Program-made: the position numbers and the translations under genes
Shown: positions 51,427 to 60,176 of the stretch, in pieces
Position numbering within the stretch: the first letter of the stretch is position 1
Layout of the letters: every line of letters starts with the position of its first letter
Notes under the pieces: generated by a model
Databases searched by the model: none
Told to the model about the DNA's origin: nothing
The model's input: only the letters and a program-made list of their open reading frames with translations
Origin: an uncultured Acetatifactor sp.
GTDB taxonomy: Bacteria > Bacillota > Clostridia > Lachnospirales > Lachnospiraceae
Direction of reading: 5' to 3'
NCBI GenBank assembly: GCA_910577665.1
Contig: CAJTOJ010000008.1
Location: 1 to 64,000, forward strand
Length of the DNA: 64,000 bases

Positions 51427-52491
51427 ATGAGTACACAGTATCGTATTCCCGTACCTGCCATTCCCTTCCGGCCTCCTGTCTATGCCTGCCGTTACAACAC
51501 AAAGCCATTCACCCTGGACGGCAACCTGGACAAAGAGTTCTGGAGAAACATCCCCTTCACAGATGCCTTCCCGGATATCGAAGGCCCCATCCGCCCCACA
51601 CCCAGATTCCGCACCAGGGCAAAAATGTGCTGGGATGCAGAGCATCTCTACATAGGCGCCCTGCTGGAAGGAGATGAGATCTGGGCCAGCTTGACAGAGC
51701 ATGACTGCGTCATCTTCCACGACAATGATTTCGAGATCTTCATTGATCCCGATTCTGACACCCAGGCGTATTATGAATATGAAATGAATGCCCTTAACAC
51801 CACCTGGGACCTGCTGCTCACAAAGGCCTACCGTGACAACGGCAAACCGGTGAACGGCTTCGAGTTCGCAGGAATGCGTTCTGCCGTCCATATTGACGGT
51901 ACCTTAAACCAGCCGGGAAGCCAGAACCGCTCCTGGTCCGTGGAAGTCGTCCTCCCCTTTGCCGCCCTGCAGGAATGCGCCAGCCAGAGTCGTCCCCCCC
52001 TGCCCGGGGAATATTACCGGGTGAATTTCTCCCGGGTGCAGTGGAAGGTGGACATTGTAAACAAGACTTTCTGCAAGCGGCTTCAGGAAAACGGACAGCC
52101 CCTGCCCGAAGACAACTGGGTGTGGGCACCCACCGGGGTCATCAACATCCATTACCCGGAGCTATGGGCCTTCCTGTTCTTCACCAAAGAAGATAAGAGG
52201 GCTGCAGATTTCCCCATCCCGGAAAACGAATACCGCAAATGGGAGCTCCGCAAACTCTACTATGCCCAGCAGGCTTATCTGGATGAGAATGGACACTATG
52301 CGGACAGCCTGGATGTCTTGCGGGAAGTACTGGCCCGGATCAGTCCCTGTGAAGCCAATAGGACTGTGCGGGATCTCCCCTACCAGCTTGCCACCACAGC
52401 CCACAGCTTCGAGATCACCTGTCCCGGAGCAGAAGCGGGCACCGTTCTGGCCATCTTCTCAGACGGCAGAACCAGCCAGTTTCCTTCCTGA
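51427..52491 (+). CDS. CBM9-like carbohydrate-binding protein, cytoplasmic
   Basis: A 354-residue protein resembling the family 9 carbohydrate-binding domain: PFTLDGNLDKEFW near residue 27, AKMCWDAEHLYIGALLE, HDNDFEIFIDPDSD, YYEYEMNALNTTWDLLL and WSVEVVLPF. There is no signal peptide, so it would bind sugars inside the cell or serve as an esterase/lyase accessory. The ATG at 51427 follows AAGGA by 7 nt. It is the only plus-strand gene in the glycan region, divergent from GH3 and convergent with transglutaminase-fold protein B, with a strong bidirectional terminator between. Confidence 0.85.
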   Translation: MSTQYRIPVPAIPFRPPVYACRYNTKPFTLDGNLDKEFWRNIPFTDAFPDIEGPIRPTPRFRTRAKMCWDAEHLYIGALLEGDEIWASLTEHDCVIFHDNDFEIFIDPDSDTQAYYEYEMNALNTTWDLLLTKAYRDNGKPVNGFEFAGMRSAVHIDGTLNQPGSQNRSWSVEVVLPFAALQECASQSRPPLPGEYYRVNFSRVQWKVDIVNKTFCKRLQENGQPLPEDNWVWAPTGVINIHYPELWAFLFFTKEDKRAADFPIPENEYRKWELRKLYYAQQAYLDENGHYADSLDVLREVLARISPCEANRTVRDLPYQLATTAHSFEITCPGAEAGTVLAIFSDGRTSQFPS

Positions 52492-52533
52492 GCTCCCACG
52501 CAGCCGACTGCTCCGCCATGTCTGACATCATAC

Positions 52534-52587
52534 AAAAAAGGCACCTGCCGGGATTCCCTTTGATGGGAGCCCGGCCAGTGCCTTTTT
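52534..52587. terminator. Bidirectional rho-independent terminator
   Basis: AAAAAAGGCAC pairs with GTGCCTTTTT outside, and GCCGGG with CCCGGC inside, around a further ATTCCC/GGGAG pairing. A- and T-runs on both sides allow termination of both the CBM9-like gene (plus) and the transglutaminase-fold gene (minus). Confidence 0.85.
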
Positions 52588-52607
52588 CTGGCAGGCAGCC
52601 TGCCCGG

Positions 52608-55508
52608 CTACCCTTCCAGAACCCTCCACAGCATATCAGCCAGTCCCACATTATAGCCTGCATCACTGTAGATGCATACGCCTTCCCCGTTCAAGACCAG
52701 GGCCAGGGGCAGTTTTCCCACTTCCCTGCCTACCGACCTGGCCAGGGTTTCATAATGCTCCCCGAAATCGTCCAGCAGCGGACACAGCCCGGGCAGAACT
52801 TCCATGGTCCTGCGCAATGTGGCATTTTCCAGATCCTCAGGAGATCTCAGCACCACATACAGCGGGGTATGCAATCTGGCAAAAGCCTCCCGCCTGTCGT
52901 ATAGCTCATACAAAATATGTTCTGTTGGTTCCCTTGTGACCTCCAGCCACAGGAATAAGGCTTTCCCACCGCCGGTGAGGGCAAAAAGTCCCTTCTGCTG
53001 TCCCTCCCGGAGGCTTTCCTGCCATCCCTTCCAGTCCGTTGGCTGCCCTGCCTGCACCTTGCCAGCCACCAGGGGAAAGTCCGTCACCTTAATGCTGGTC
53101 AGCATATCCTCCAATGGCACCTTGCGCATGGACAGCACTACCCTGCGCTTCTCCCCGGCGTGCAGTTCAAACACCAGGAAGCGTAAAAGCTGGTCTCCGT
53201 TCTTCCTGCGGTTGGTGGTGAAGATCCGGTAGATGCCGGGAAGAAGTCTCACCTCCAGACTGCCCTCCTGGATCTGGTCCTGTTCTCCCCACAGACCTAT
53301 GGGTTGGAACTGCCCTTTGTCAAAACGCTCCAGACGGTAATGTTCCAGGTCTGTCAGCTTCAAGGAGCCGTCCTCGCACAAAACCAGCTCTGCCAGGGCT
53401 GCCTCCTCCCTTCCTGCCGCCACGAACCCTTCCCCACGGTAGTATTCCACTGTGTCATCCAGCGGATTTAACCGGGCAGGAATCCCAAGACTGCGGTAGA
53501 GGTTCACACAGAGTACCTTCCTGGACATCTCGCTTCCCATGCCACCCCTGAGACACCCCATGGGGGATGTGATCAGATCCTCGTACTCTCCTTCCGGCAC
53601 AGAGATCACCCACTTCTCCAGCAGACCGGGCAGTCTGCCCGGATCCCTGCGGATGGCGGCCTTCTCCTCTTCCCCCAGCACCTCTTCCAGGGCCAGGCGG
53701 CAGGGTCTCAGCATCTCATCTGCCACTCTGGGACATACCACATAGGGGAAGAAGATTTCCTCTGGCATTTTCCCCACATAGGGCAGCGCCGCCAGCACAC
53801 AGTCTGTCAACACCTCCGCCCGGATATCCCAGCTGTCTTTCTCCCTAAGGGTTTTCAGGACATTCAGTTTCCAGGTATCTTCCTCCCCCTGCTTCCTTGA
53901 GGCATCTGCCTGGGAAGCCAGGCCCTGGACAGATACCTGGTTTTGCAATGTCAGATTTCCCTGGGATCCGGCTTTTCCAGACAGGCCGGGCAGATTCCAT
54001 TCCAGGAAGCGGACCAGCTCTCCCATATTGCTGCGCGCATTGTGCAGCAGTTCCTCCAAAAAGATCCTGTCAGCTCCTGTAAACCGGTCCAGTACCCTTA
54101 CGGACTCTCTCTCCTGGTAGAATCCGGCCACCTTCCGCTGCCTGTATGCAACTGCCTGTTCCAGTCTCCTGCTCCCCCGCTGTACCTGCTCCCTGGTCAG
54201 TTCCCCATCATAGAGCACTGCCGGGGCCGGGGCATGGAATTCCAGATCCCGCCAGCCTTCCCCGATCTCAGGCTCTGTGCCCAGAACCACCGTAAACCGG
54301 GCCAGGGCCCGGGTATCCTTCAGCGATAGCATCTTCTCCCCGTACAATCCCTGGGCGCTGGCTGCCACATACAGATCCCCGAAACCGGTGGTCAGACTGG
54401 CCACTCCCGGCTCCTGCCCATCGGACCCGGATCCGGTATATACCACTGCCACGGTTCCAAGCTCTCCGTGGTTCGGCACCTGGAACGTGAGCCTGGCCCG
54501 GGGTATGGGCATCCCTGCCTCATCCACCGCCCGGATCTCCAGACTGGTGGTGCGGGCGTACCGTTCCATATGATTCAGCACCCTGGCCATGCCTTTCCGG
54601 CCTACCTGGGGTTCTTCCGGCATATCCTTCCCGAACCACCTGGAATGCAGGATCATGGCCCGGGAGGCCGGTTCTATGAACCATCCCCGGTTCAGCGCCT
54701 CCTCCGGCTCGCAGGCCCCCAGGAAATACCACTTCCCGTCACACCAGGCTTCCACCCAGGCATGGTTGTCATTACAATGTGTCCACAGGGGTGCGTATAC
54801 CTGCCTGGCCGGAATCCCCATGCTGCGCAACAGCGTCACCATGAAAGTAGATTCCTCCCCGCAGCGTCCCGTGGCTGTGCCATACATGGTCCTGGCGTTC
54901 TGGGTGCGGATGTCTGTGGAGCGATAGGTAGCCTCCCTGGCACTCCAGTAATTCACGTCCATTGCCGCATCGTACATCTGCCAGTCTGCCGGATCCGGCG
55001 GTACCAGTTCTCTCAATTTATCGTAGAAGAATCCCCTGGTATCCGCTATATCTTCATTGTTCACCCTGTGGTGGAGTACATAATTGGCGAAAAGCCGCTC
55101 CGGTACCCGCCCCGCAAAAGAACCCTGGCTCCACAGGAACACACCGTGCCTGGCATAGGCCAGATACAGGGACGCCGGATAGTCCAGAATATCGCTCAGG
55201 GGACTGGCACTATACAGAAAGGCCAGAGCCTGGGCTTCCTCTGGTGTACACCGGGCAAAAGCCCGGGATATCTCCTCTTCCTTCTCCTGCAGAAGCTCCC
55301 GGCACAGGCCGGGCAGCCGGCTCTTATGCGCCTGCCGGCTGCCACTGGACGCCTGGATCCGGTCTGCTGCATCCCCTGCGGATGCCCGGGCTGTCCCGCC
55401 AGGGCACTGGCAGGCACCTTGTGCCAGTTCCTCCCCCCGTTGCCGCAACAGGGCCATCTGGCTGTCAAATCCCGCTTTGATCTCATTCCAATATGTTTGT
55501 GAAAACAT
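52608..55508 (-). CDS. Large transglutaminase-superfamily protein B
   Basis: A 966-residue paralogue of the product of 25302-28118, similar along its whole length. The core has GRCGEE (Cys 216), CNDNHAWVEAW (His 249) and GACEPEEALNRGW near 264. Further shared parts are YLAYARHGVFLW, YANYVLHHRV-type ANYVLHHRVNNED, SNMGELVRFLEW, and the C-terminal GKLPLALVLN...GYNVGLAD end. No signal peptide. It lies 23 bp after the GH18 gene as the last gene of the esterase-GH20-GH18 unit and ends at a strong terminator. As with its paralogue, amidase or peptidase action on glycopeptides is a hypothesis. Confidence 0.85.
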   Translation of the reverse strand: MFSQTYWNEIKAGFDSQMALLRQRGEELAQGACQCPGGTARASAGDAADRIQASSGSRQAHKSRLPGLCRELLQEKEEEISRAFARCTPEEAQALAFLYSASPLSDILDYPASLYLAYARHGVFLWSQGSFAGRVPERLFANYVLHHRVNNEDIADTRGFFYDKLRELVPPDPADWQMYDAAMDVNYWSAREATYRSTDIRTQNARTMYGTATGRCGEESTFMVTLLRSMGIPARQVYAPLWTHCNDNHAWVEAWCDGKWYFLGACEPEEALNRGWFIEPASRAMILHSRWFGKDMPEEPQVGRKGMARVLNHMERYARTTSLEIRAVDEAGMPIPRARLTFQVPNHGELGTVAVVYTGSGSDGQEPGVASLTTGFGDLYVAASAQGLYGEKMLSLKDTRALARFTVVLGTEPEIGEGWRDLEFHAPAPAVLYDGELTREQVQRGSRRLEQAVAYRQRKVAGFYQERESVRVLDRFTGADRIFLEELLHNARSNMGELVRFLEWNLPGLSGKAGSQGNLTLQNQVSVQGLASQADASRKQGEEDTWKLNVLKTLREKDSWDIRAEVLTDCVLAALPYVGKMPEEIFFPYVVCPRVADEMLRPCRLALEEVLGEEEKAAIRRDPGRLPGLLEKWVISVPEGEYEDLITSPMGCLRGGMGSEMSRKVLCVNLYRSLGIPARLNPLDDTVEYYRGEGFVAAGREEAALAELVLCEDGSLKLTDLEHYRLERFDKGQFQPIGLWGEQDQIQEGSLEVRLLPGIYRIFTTNRRKNGDQLLRFLVFELHAGEKRRVVLSMRKVPLEDMLTSIKVTDFPLVAGKVQAGQPTDWKGWQESLREGQQKGLFALTGGGKALFLWLEVTREPTEHILYELYDRREAFARLHTPLYVVLRSPEDLENATLRRTMEVLPGLCPLLDDFGEHYETLARSVGREVGKLPLALVLNGEGVCIYSDAGYNVGLADMLWRVLEG

Positions 55509-55531
55509 GGCTACCCCCTTGCAGGAACTTC

Positions 55532-56548
55532 CTACTTCATCTCTTCATATAAAGTGTCCAGCAGCACCCGGGTACTGTCACATTTGTGCTCCCAGTAGAA
55601 GATACCGCCATACCCTTTCTCCTTCACATAAGCCGCTTTGGCCTTAAGGGATCTGGGGTCATCGTAGGAGAGGAATGTGGAACCGTTAAAGAGCCAGGGC
55701 GCCTGGGCTTCCTCATCCCAGTAGCAGGTATAGCCATTCTTGTCAATATACTCCTCCACCAGGATATCATAGTCCGGTCCGTAGCCACCGCCGCGTGCAC
55801 ACAGCTCCAGCAGGCCGTGGTTCTGGTTGTCCCTCAGATCTTCCCATTTCCTGGAGTAGAAAGCAGCCCCCATAAGCAGGCGGTCCGGGCTGACACCGTT
55901 TTCCACGAACAGTTCCAGGGCCTGGGCACAGCTGTTGCGGAACACATCCCCGTCCTTGGAGAACAGGGCGGTGTGATGTCCTGCCAGGGCATGGAAACCA
56001 CATTTTAAGTCATAGGTCATCACATTGATATAGTCCAGATACTCCATCAGTCTGGGCAGTTCCACACAGTTCACATAATATACATCGGCTCCTGCCGCAA
56101 TGGTCAGATAATATTTCCTGCCGCCAATGGCGTCCAGGGCCTTGCGGATAGCCGCACAGAACAACGTGAAATTATGTTTGTCCTCCAGGGAGACCACGCT
56201 GCCATTGGAGGGGACACAAGGGTATTCCCAGTCTAAGTCAATGCCGTCCAGATCATATTTCACTGCTGTCTCGGCCAGGGAAGCTGCCGCTTTATTCCGC
56301 ATCTCTTCCGTGGCACAGCACACTGTGAAAGCATCCGGATCCGGCTGCACCATGGAGAGCATGATCCTAAGATCCTTGTTCCACTGCCGGATCTGGGGAA
56401 TCATCCGGATCTTCTCCATACAGCCATTACAGGTTACCGTACCATCGTTGTGCAACTCCCCGAAAGCCAGGTTGATTCCTGTGAGCTTTCCGGCATCTTC
56501 CTGTGTAAATATCCCACTTCCCACATATCCTATGATTTCATTCTTCAT
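55532..56548 (-). CDS. GH18 chitinase-like glycoside hydrolase
   Basis: A 338-residue cytoplasmic GH18 barrel. The catalytic DxxDxDxE motif is DGIDLDWEYP with acid/base Glu 108. Earlier strands read IIGYVGSGIF and INLAFGEL, and later ones LTIAAGADVYY, INVMTYDL and LMGAAFYSRKW, ending GGIFYWEH. The motif is of the chitinase type, so it may cleave GlcNAc-beta-1,4-GlcNAc bonds in chitooligosaccharides or the chitobiose core of imported N-glycans. The ATG at 56548 matches the domain start. An in-frame extension to 56647 is unlikely. The neighbour GH20 would remove the resulting terminal GlcNAc. Confidence 0.9.
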   Translation of the reverse strand: MKNEIIGYVGSGIFTQEDAGKLTGINLAFGELHNDGTVTCNGCMEKIRMIPQIRQWNKDLRIMLSMVQPDPDAFTVCCATEEMRNKAAASLAETAVKYDLDGIDLDWEYPCVPSNGSVVSLEDKHNFTLFCAAIRKALDAIGGRKYYLTIAAGADVYYVNCVELPRLMEYLDYINVMTYDLKCGFHALAGHHTALFSKDGDVFRNSCAQALELFVENGVSPDRLLMGAAFYSRKWEDLRDNQNHGLLELCARGGGYGPDYDILVEEYIDKNGYTCYWDEEAQAPWLFNGSTFLSYDDPRSLKAKAAYVKEKGYGGIFYWEHKCDSTRVLLDTLYEEMK

Positions 56549-56634
56549 ATATACCCAATTCCACCTTCCTGCCCGCTCAAGCGGGCCTCTTTCTACCCAG
56601 CCAGCCTGTTTATCCCATGGATCTTTCATCCAAC

Positions 56635-56688
56635 AGGATTTTACCATTTGATAGAATCTTATGATTCAATGGAATCTTACGATTCCTG
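56635..56688. repeat. 18-bp tandem repeat with internal dyads
   Basis: Three 18-bp units lie in the GH20-GH18 gap. The last two contain GAATCTTATGATTC and GAATCTTACGATTC, each a GAATC/GATTC dyad, exactly 18 bp apart. It could be a protein-binding site or a slippage product. Confidence 0.5.
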
Positions 56689-56730
56689 GAAAAACGCTGT
56701 CCTTGCGCCTTTCCAGGTGCGTAAGGCGCA

Positions 56731-58566
56731 TCATCTCCTCAGTACGTCAGCATACCAGCAGAACACATCCGTGATCTTTCCCAGGTCTCCTTCCTTGCTG
56801 TTGGAACGCCACAGTTCCTGGTAATAGTGCAGACATCTCTCCAGCCGGGACGCCAGGGCAAGGCGCTGTTCTCTTCCGCCCGGCTCCTCCAGATGGGTCA
56901 GCTGTGCTCCCACTTCGTTCCAGAGCAGTACCATCTCAATGGCCACATGAGTGGGCTGTACCAGGCTGCGGCTCCTGCTGTCCAGGCTTCTGCTGATCTG
57001 GCGCAGTTCCACCTCCAGCTCTTCCAGGCGCTTCTTCCGCTTCGGCACCCCGGTCATATCCTCTTCCTCAAAGAACTTGCGGATCTGCTCCCTGTCCATA
57101 CCCTGACCGGCCCATTCCTTGATGGTCACCGCATGATGCCAGCTAAAAGCTGTCTGGCGGTTGACCTGATCCCAGAAGTCCACCAGCCTGCCAGAGACAT
57201 CCCCATATTCCAGGACAGAGATCTGACGGCTCAGTTCTTCATAGGCAGGAACCTTCTCGCCCCAGGAGAACACAGCCCCGTAGATCAAGCCCGGAATGGA
57301 GAACAGCGGATGGTTGATATGACCGAAATCACCCCAGTCTGTATTCAGTACACCGATAGCCTTGTATTTTCTGGCGTACTCACACATCTTCCGCACATTT
57401 TCATAGCTGCCCCACATCATGTTCAGCCAGGTATTCCATCCCCTGGTTCCAGGGCAGAGATACTGCCTGGCACCGGCTTCATACAGGATCCTGGCCTCCC
57501 TGTCTGACTGGTTCTCGCTGTATCCCCAGGTGAGACATACCACCTGGCCGGGAATACGGTCATACAGCTCAGGATGTCCACTGATGATGTCTCCCCAGAA
57601 CATGGGCACCTTTCCCCGCTCAATCAGGAAATCAAACAGCTCCTTGATATATTCCAGATAGAGCACACCGGTTCCCTTCTCTCTGGCCAGTTCCTGGCTC
57701 CTGCCCTTGCCCAGGTCAAAGGTCTCATCCGCACAGATGTTGAATTTGTCCGTGCGGAACAATGCCATGTACTCTTCCATCATATCCTTGATCAGCGCCA
57801 GGGCCTCAGGGTTGGACACATTGACTGTGTGATGCCCCATCCTGTCCCTGAAGGAGAATGCCTTCCCTGCGCTGTCCGGCAGTTCACAGAGCTGTTCATG
57901 GCTTCTGGTACTAAGCAGCTTGTACAGATGACCGAAGGTGGCAATAGAAGGCACCAGTTCGATCCCCCTGTCATAGCAGTACTGGTCCAGCTCCAGGATC
58001 TCCGCCGCCGTAAGCGGTGTGTCATCCCTCCACAGCTCCGTGAGATCCCGGTACAGGTGGGTATGTTCCACATAGAGCTGAAGCTGGTTCATCTTATAGA
58101 AACACATGGTGTCTGCCAGGCGCTTCAGATTGTCCAGGGTCTGGATCCTGCCCCTGGTGGCATCATGGTAGAATCCCCTGTTGTACAGATCCGGCTCATC
58201 TGCAATCTCCACACAGGGAAGCAGACCTGCACACTGGCGCAGGATCTGGCGCAGGGTCTGTACTGCATAGCCCAGCGCCTGCAGACTCCCCCCCTTAAGT
58301 TCTGCCCCTTTTTGTGTGATATTCAAGGTATATTGCTGTTCCTTCAGGGAAGCATCCATTCCAAGCCCAATGTCCCCACTCCGAAGGCATCCCCTGTTGA
58401 TCCCCAGAGTAAGACCCGCATAAGTCTTCGCTTCCTCCTGAAGCTGTCCTGCATAAGTATATGCCCCCTGGGGACAGCCGCTTTCCATCACAATCATAGT
58501 GTCCATCCCAAGCATCAGGACACCGTCCTTCTCCTCTACCTTTCTGGGTACTGGTAATAAAATCAT
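56731..58566 (-). CDS. GH20 beta-N-acetylhexosaminidase
   Basis: GH20 enzymes remove terminal beta-GlcNAc or GalNAc by substrate-assisted catalysis. An N-terminal GH20b-like domain (1-120) precedes the barrel: YNRGFYHDATRGR, YKMNQLQLYVEHTH, ELVPSIATFGH, and NICADETFDLGKGRS with the catalytic Asp-Glu pair at 280-281. Later come VPMFWGDI and WGYSENQ. The C-terminal ~100 residues are helical. No signal peptide. The ATG at 58566 follows AGGAGG by 7 nt. It is second in the unit after the esterase, upstream of GH18, suggesting sequential action on chitobiose-type or N-glycan fragments. Confidence 0.93.
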   Translation of the reverse strand: MILLPVPRKVEEKDGVLMLGMDTMIVMESGCPQGAYTYAGQLQEEAKTYAGLTLGINRGCLRSGDIGLGMDASLKEQQYTLNITQKGAELKGGSLQALGYAVQTLRQILRQCAGLLPCVEIADEPDLYNRGFYHDATRGRIQTLDNLKRLADTMCFYKMNQLQLYVEHTHLYRDLTELWRDDTPLTAAEILELDQYCYDRGIELVPSIATFGHLYKLLSTRSHEQLCELPDSAGKAFSFRDRMGHHTVNVSNPEALALIKDMMEEYMALFRTDKFNICADETFDLGKGRSQELAREKGTGVLYLEYIKELFDFLIERGKVPMFWGDIISGHPELYDRIPGQVVCLTWGYSENQSDREARILYEAGARQYLCPGTRGWNTWLNMMWGSYENVRKMCEYARKYKAIGVLNTDWGDFGHINHPLFSIPGLIYGAVFSWGEKVPAYEELSRQISVLEYGDVSGRLVDFWDQVNRQTAFSWHHAVTIKEWAGQGMDREQIRKFFEEEDMTGVPKRKKRLEELEVELRQISRSLDSRSRSLVQPTHVAIEMVLLWNEVGAQLTHLEEPGGREQRLALASRLERCLHYYQELWRSNSKEGDLGKITDVFCWYADVLRR

Positions 58567-58696
58567 AGTAGATCCTCCTCTCTCTCTATCCATCCAGCCG
58601 CTTTACACGGCACAGATCGCCACAATATCCGGGGCCTGCCCTGGCACACTTTTCTGTGTGAATGCCACATGTTGTATCCCGTTATGGCAGCACAGC

Positions 58697-59878
58697 TTAT
58701 CGGTCTGCCTTAAGCGTAAGCTCCGCAGAGAACAGGTAAGATGGATCCCCTCTCTCTGCAAGGGTGCGCCGCATGATCTCTTCCGACCTGTCCACCTGGC
58801 AGGTCTCCTTTTTTCCATCTGGATATTCCACTGTGATGGGTCTGTCCAGATTCAGCATCCCATCCCGAAGCAGCACTGTGGCCTTTCCCCCTGTGTCATT
58901 GCGTTCCACCACAATGGCATTGGCATCCCTGTCCAGGTGCACCACAATCTTTCCTTTCCGGATATCCCCGGGCACCCTCAGCCAGTAAAAGCTTTCCACA
59001 ACGCGCTTCTTGGCCTTCCTTCTGGCATCCAGCTCCCAGATCACCCGCTCCGGCAGGGGATTGCGCACAAAATTATCCAGGAAATGGACTGCGTTGGCAT
59101 CCACCCGCCGCCTGGTCACATATCCTCCGTGGAGCCAGGCAATGTTGTCAATGAGCACCTCCTGGTATTCCAGGGCATTGTCCCGGAAATGATGCGGCTT
59201 ATCCGTGTGTACATAGACATTGTGTACATATCCTTCCGGGTTCCTGGTACGCAGTCTGTCCAGATACATCTGGTAGCGCACCGTCTCGTGGTTGCGGTTG
59301 TATTCCCAGTCGTTCATGCCCACCTGCAACTGGATGGGCGTATGGTAGAGATTCACCATACTGCCCTTGTTGGGATGGCCTGCGGACATATGCAATGCCG
59401 CGAACCGATCCGCCAGACGCGGACCTGCCAGGTACACCCCGTCACCTCCCGCAGAAAAGCCCAGCAGATAAATCCGATTGGGATCTGCGCCTTCGAATAC
59501 AATCAGATTCTCAATCAGTCTGTCGTAGAGCGGGTAGGACTCCGGGTTCGCATGGGTATCCCAGGTGTCCCGCACTCCTCTGGGACAGACATAGATGCCG
59601 TTTTCCACACCTTCCCTGTAATAGATCCCCATGTGCTCCCACTGTCTGTCGTTTACATCCGGTGTGCTGGAACCGCCCCCTCCATGAAGGGCAATGTAAA
59701 CAGGATATCCTTCCTGTCCCGGCCTCCCCACTACTTCCAGGGTGTAACGCATCTCCACATCCCCAAAGCCAATCCGGTGGCCTTCCGCCTCTGCCCTGCG
59801 CTCTTTGTCAGCCCGGATTCCTGCACAATATTCTTTCCACAGTCTGTCTGCACATTGCCGTGCTTCTAACCCATCCAT
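58697..59878 (-). CDS. Alpha/beta-hydrolase esterase of the glycan operon
   Basis: A 393-residue alpha/beta-hydrolase with oxyanion segment YIALHGGGGSS and nucleophile elbow LLGFSAGGDGVY. A histidine candidate lies in VYVHTDKPHHF. The C-terminal ~120 residues form a separate beta-rich domain (VESFYWLRVPGD, KIVVHLDRDANAIVV). It resembles the PHB-depolymerase/acetyl-esterase type; as a glycan-locus gene it may remove O-acetyl groups, for example from sialic acid or GlcNAc, which is inference. The ATG at 59878 has AAAGGGAG 8 nt upstream. It is the first gene of the unit, behind a promoter and a structured leader. No signal peptide. Confidence 0.8.
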   Translation of the reverse strand: MDGLEARQCADRLWKEYCAGIRADKERRAEAEGHRIGFGDVEMRYTLEVVGRPGQEGYPVYIALHGGGGSSTPDVNDRQWEHMGIYYREGVENGIYVCPRGVRDTWDTHANPESYPLYDRLIENLIVFEGADPNRIYLLGFSAGGDGVYLAGPRLADRFAALHMSAGHPNKGSMVNLYHTPIQLQVGMNDWEYNRNHETVRYQMYLDRLRTRNPEGYVHNVYVHTDKPHHFRDNALEYQEVLIDNIAWLHGGYVTRRRVDANAVHFLDNFVRNPLPERVIWELDARRKAKKRVVESFYWLRVPGDIRKGKIVVHLDRDANAIVVERNDTGGKATVLLRDGMLNLDRPITVEYPDGKKETCQVDRSEEIMRRTLAERGDPSYLFSAELTLKADR

Positions 59879-59953
59879 TATTGTCACTCCCTTTCCCTGC
59901 CAGCCTTGCCATACAGTACACACGGTAATGAAAACATTCCTCTTAATATAAGA

Positions 59954-60019
59954 CATGTGCTGTCCCCTTGGCTTTTTTTACCATCGTTTTTATGCGATTG
60001 GCCTAAGAGACAGCACATG
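59954..60019 (-). ncRNA. Structured 5' leader hairpin of the esterase operon
   Basis: The 11-bp perfect outer arms CATGTGCTGTC and GACAGCACATG (59954-59964, 60009-60019) extend inward, with mismatches, to GGC/GCC pairs. An inner ATCG/CGAT stem encloses the loop. Given the promoter at 60042-60070, this 66-nt fold would begin about 15 nt into the transcript. No U-run follows, and I do not recognise a known riboswitch class. Confidence 0.45.
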
Positions 60020-60041
60020 AAATATCAATGTCATTACTTGG

Positions 60042-60070
60042 AGTATAGCAAACAATTTCCATTCACACAA
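60042..60070 (-). promoter_or_regulatory. Promoter of the esterase-GH20-GH18 unit
   Basis: Minus-strand TTGTGT (60065-60070) and TATACT (60042-60047) are 17 bp apart. The remainder of the gap to 60176 is AT-rich and non-coding; it contains AAGGTATCC twice in tandem just beyond the ABC exporter stop. Confidence 0.6.
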
Positions 60071-60176
60071 TTGTATAAATTGCCGTATATTGCAGTGTGT
60101 TCTTGTGCATTATTATCAATAACTACTAAAAATCTGAAATTGGCACACCTGTTTTTTTGGATACCTTAAGGATACC

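Noticed and set aside
59954..60019. A cyclic-di-GMP or other known riboswitch
   Set aside because: The fold lacks the conserved cores I know for GEMM, purine, THF or ZTP classes, so it is listed as unclassified.
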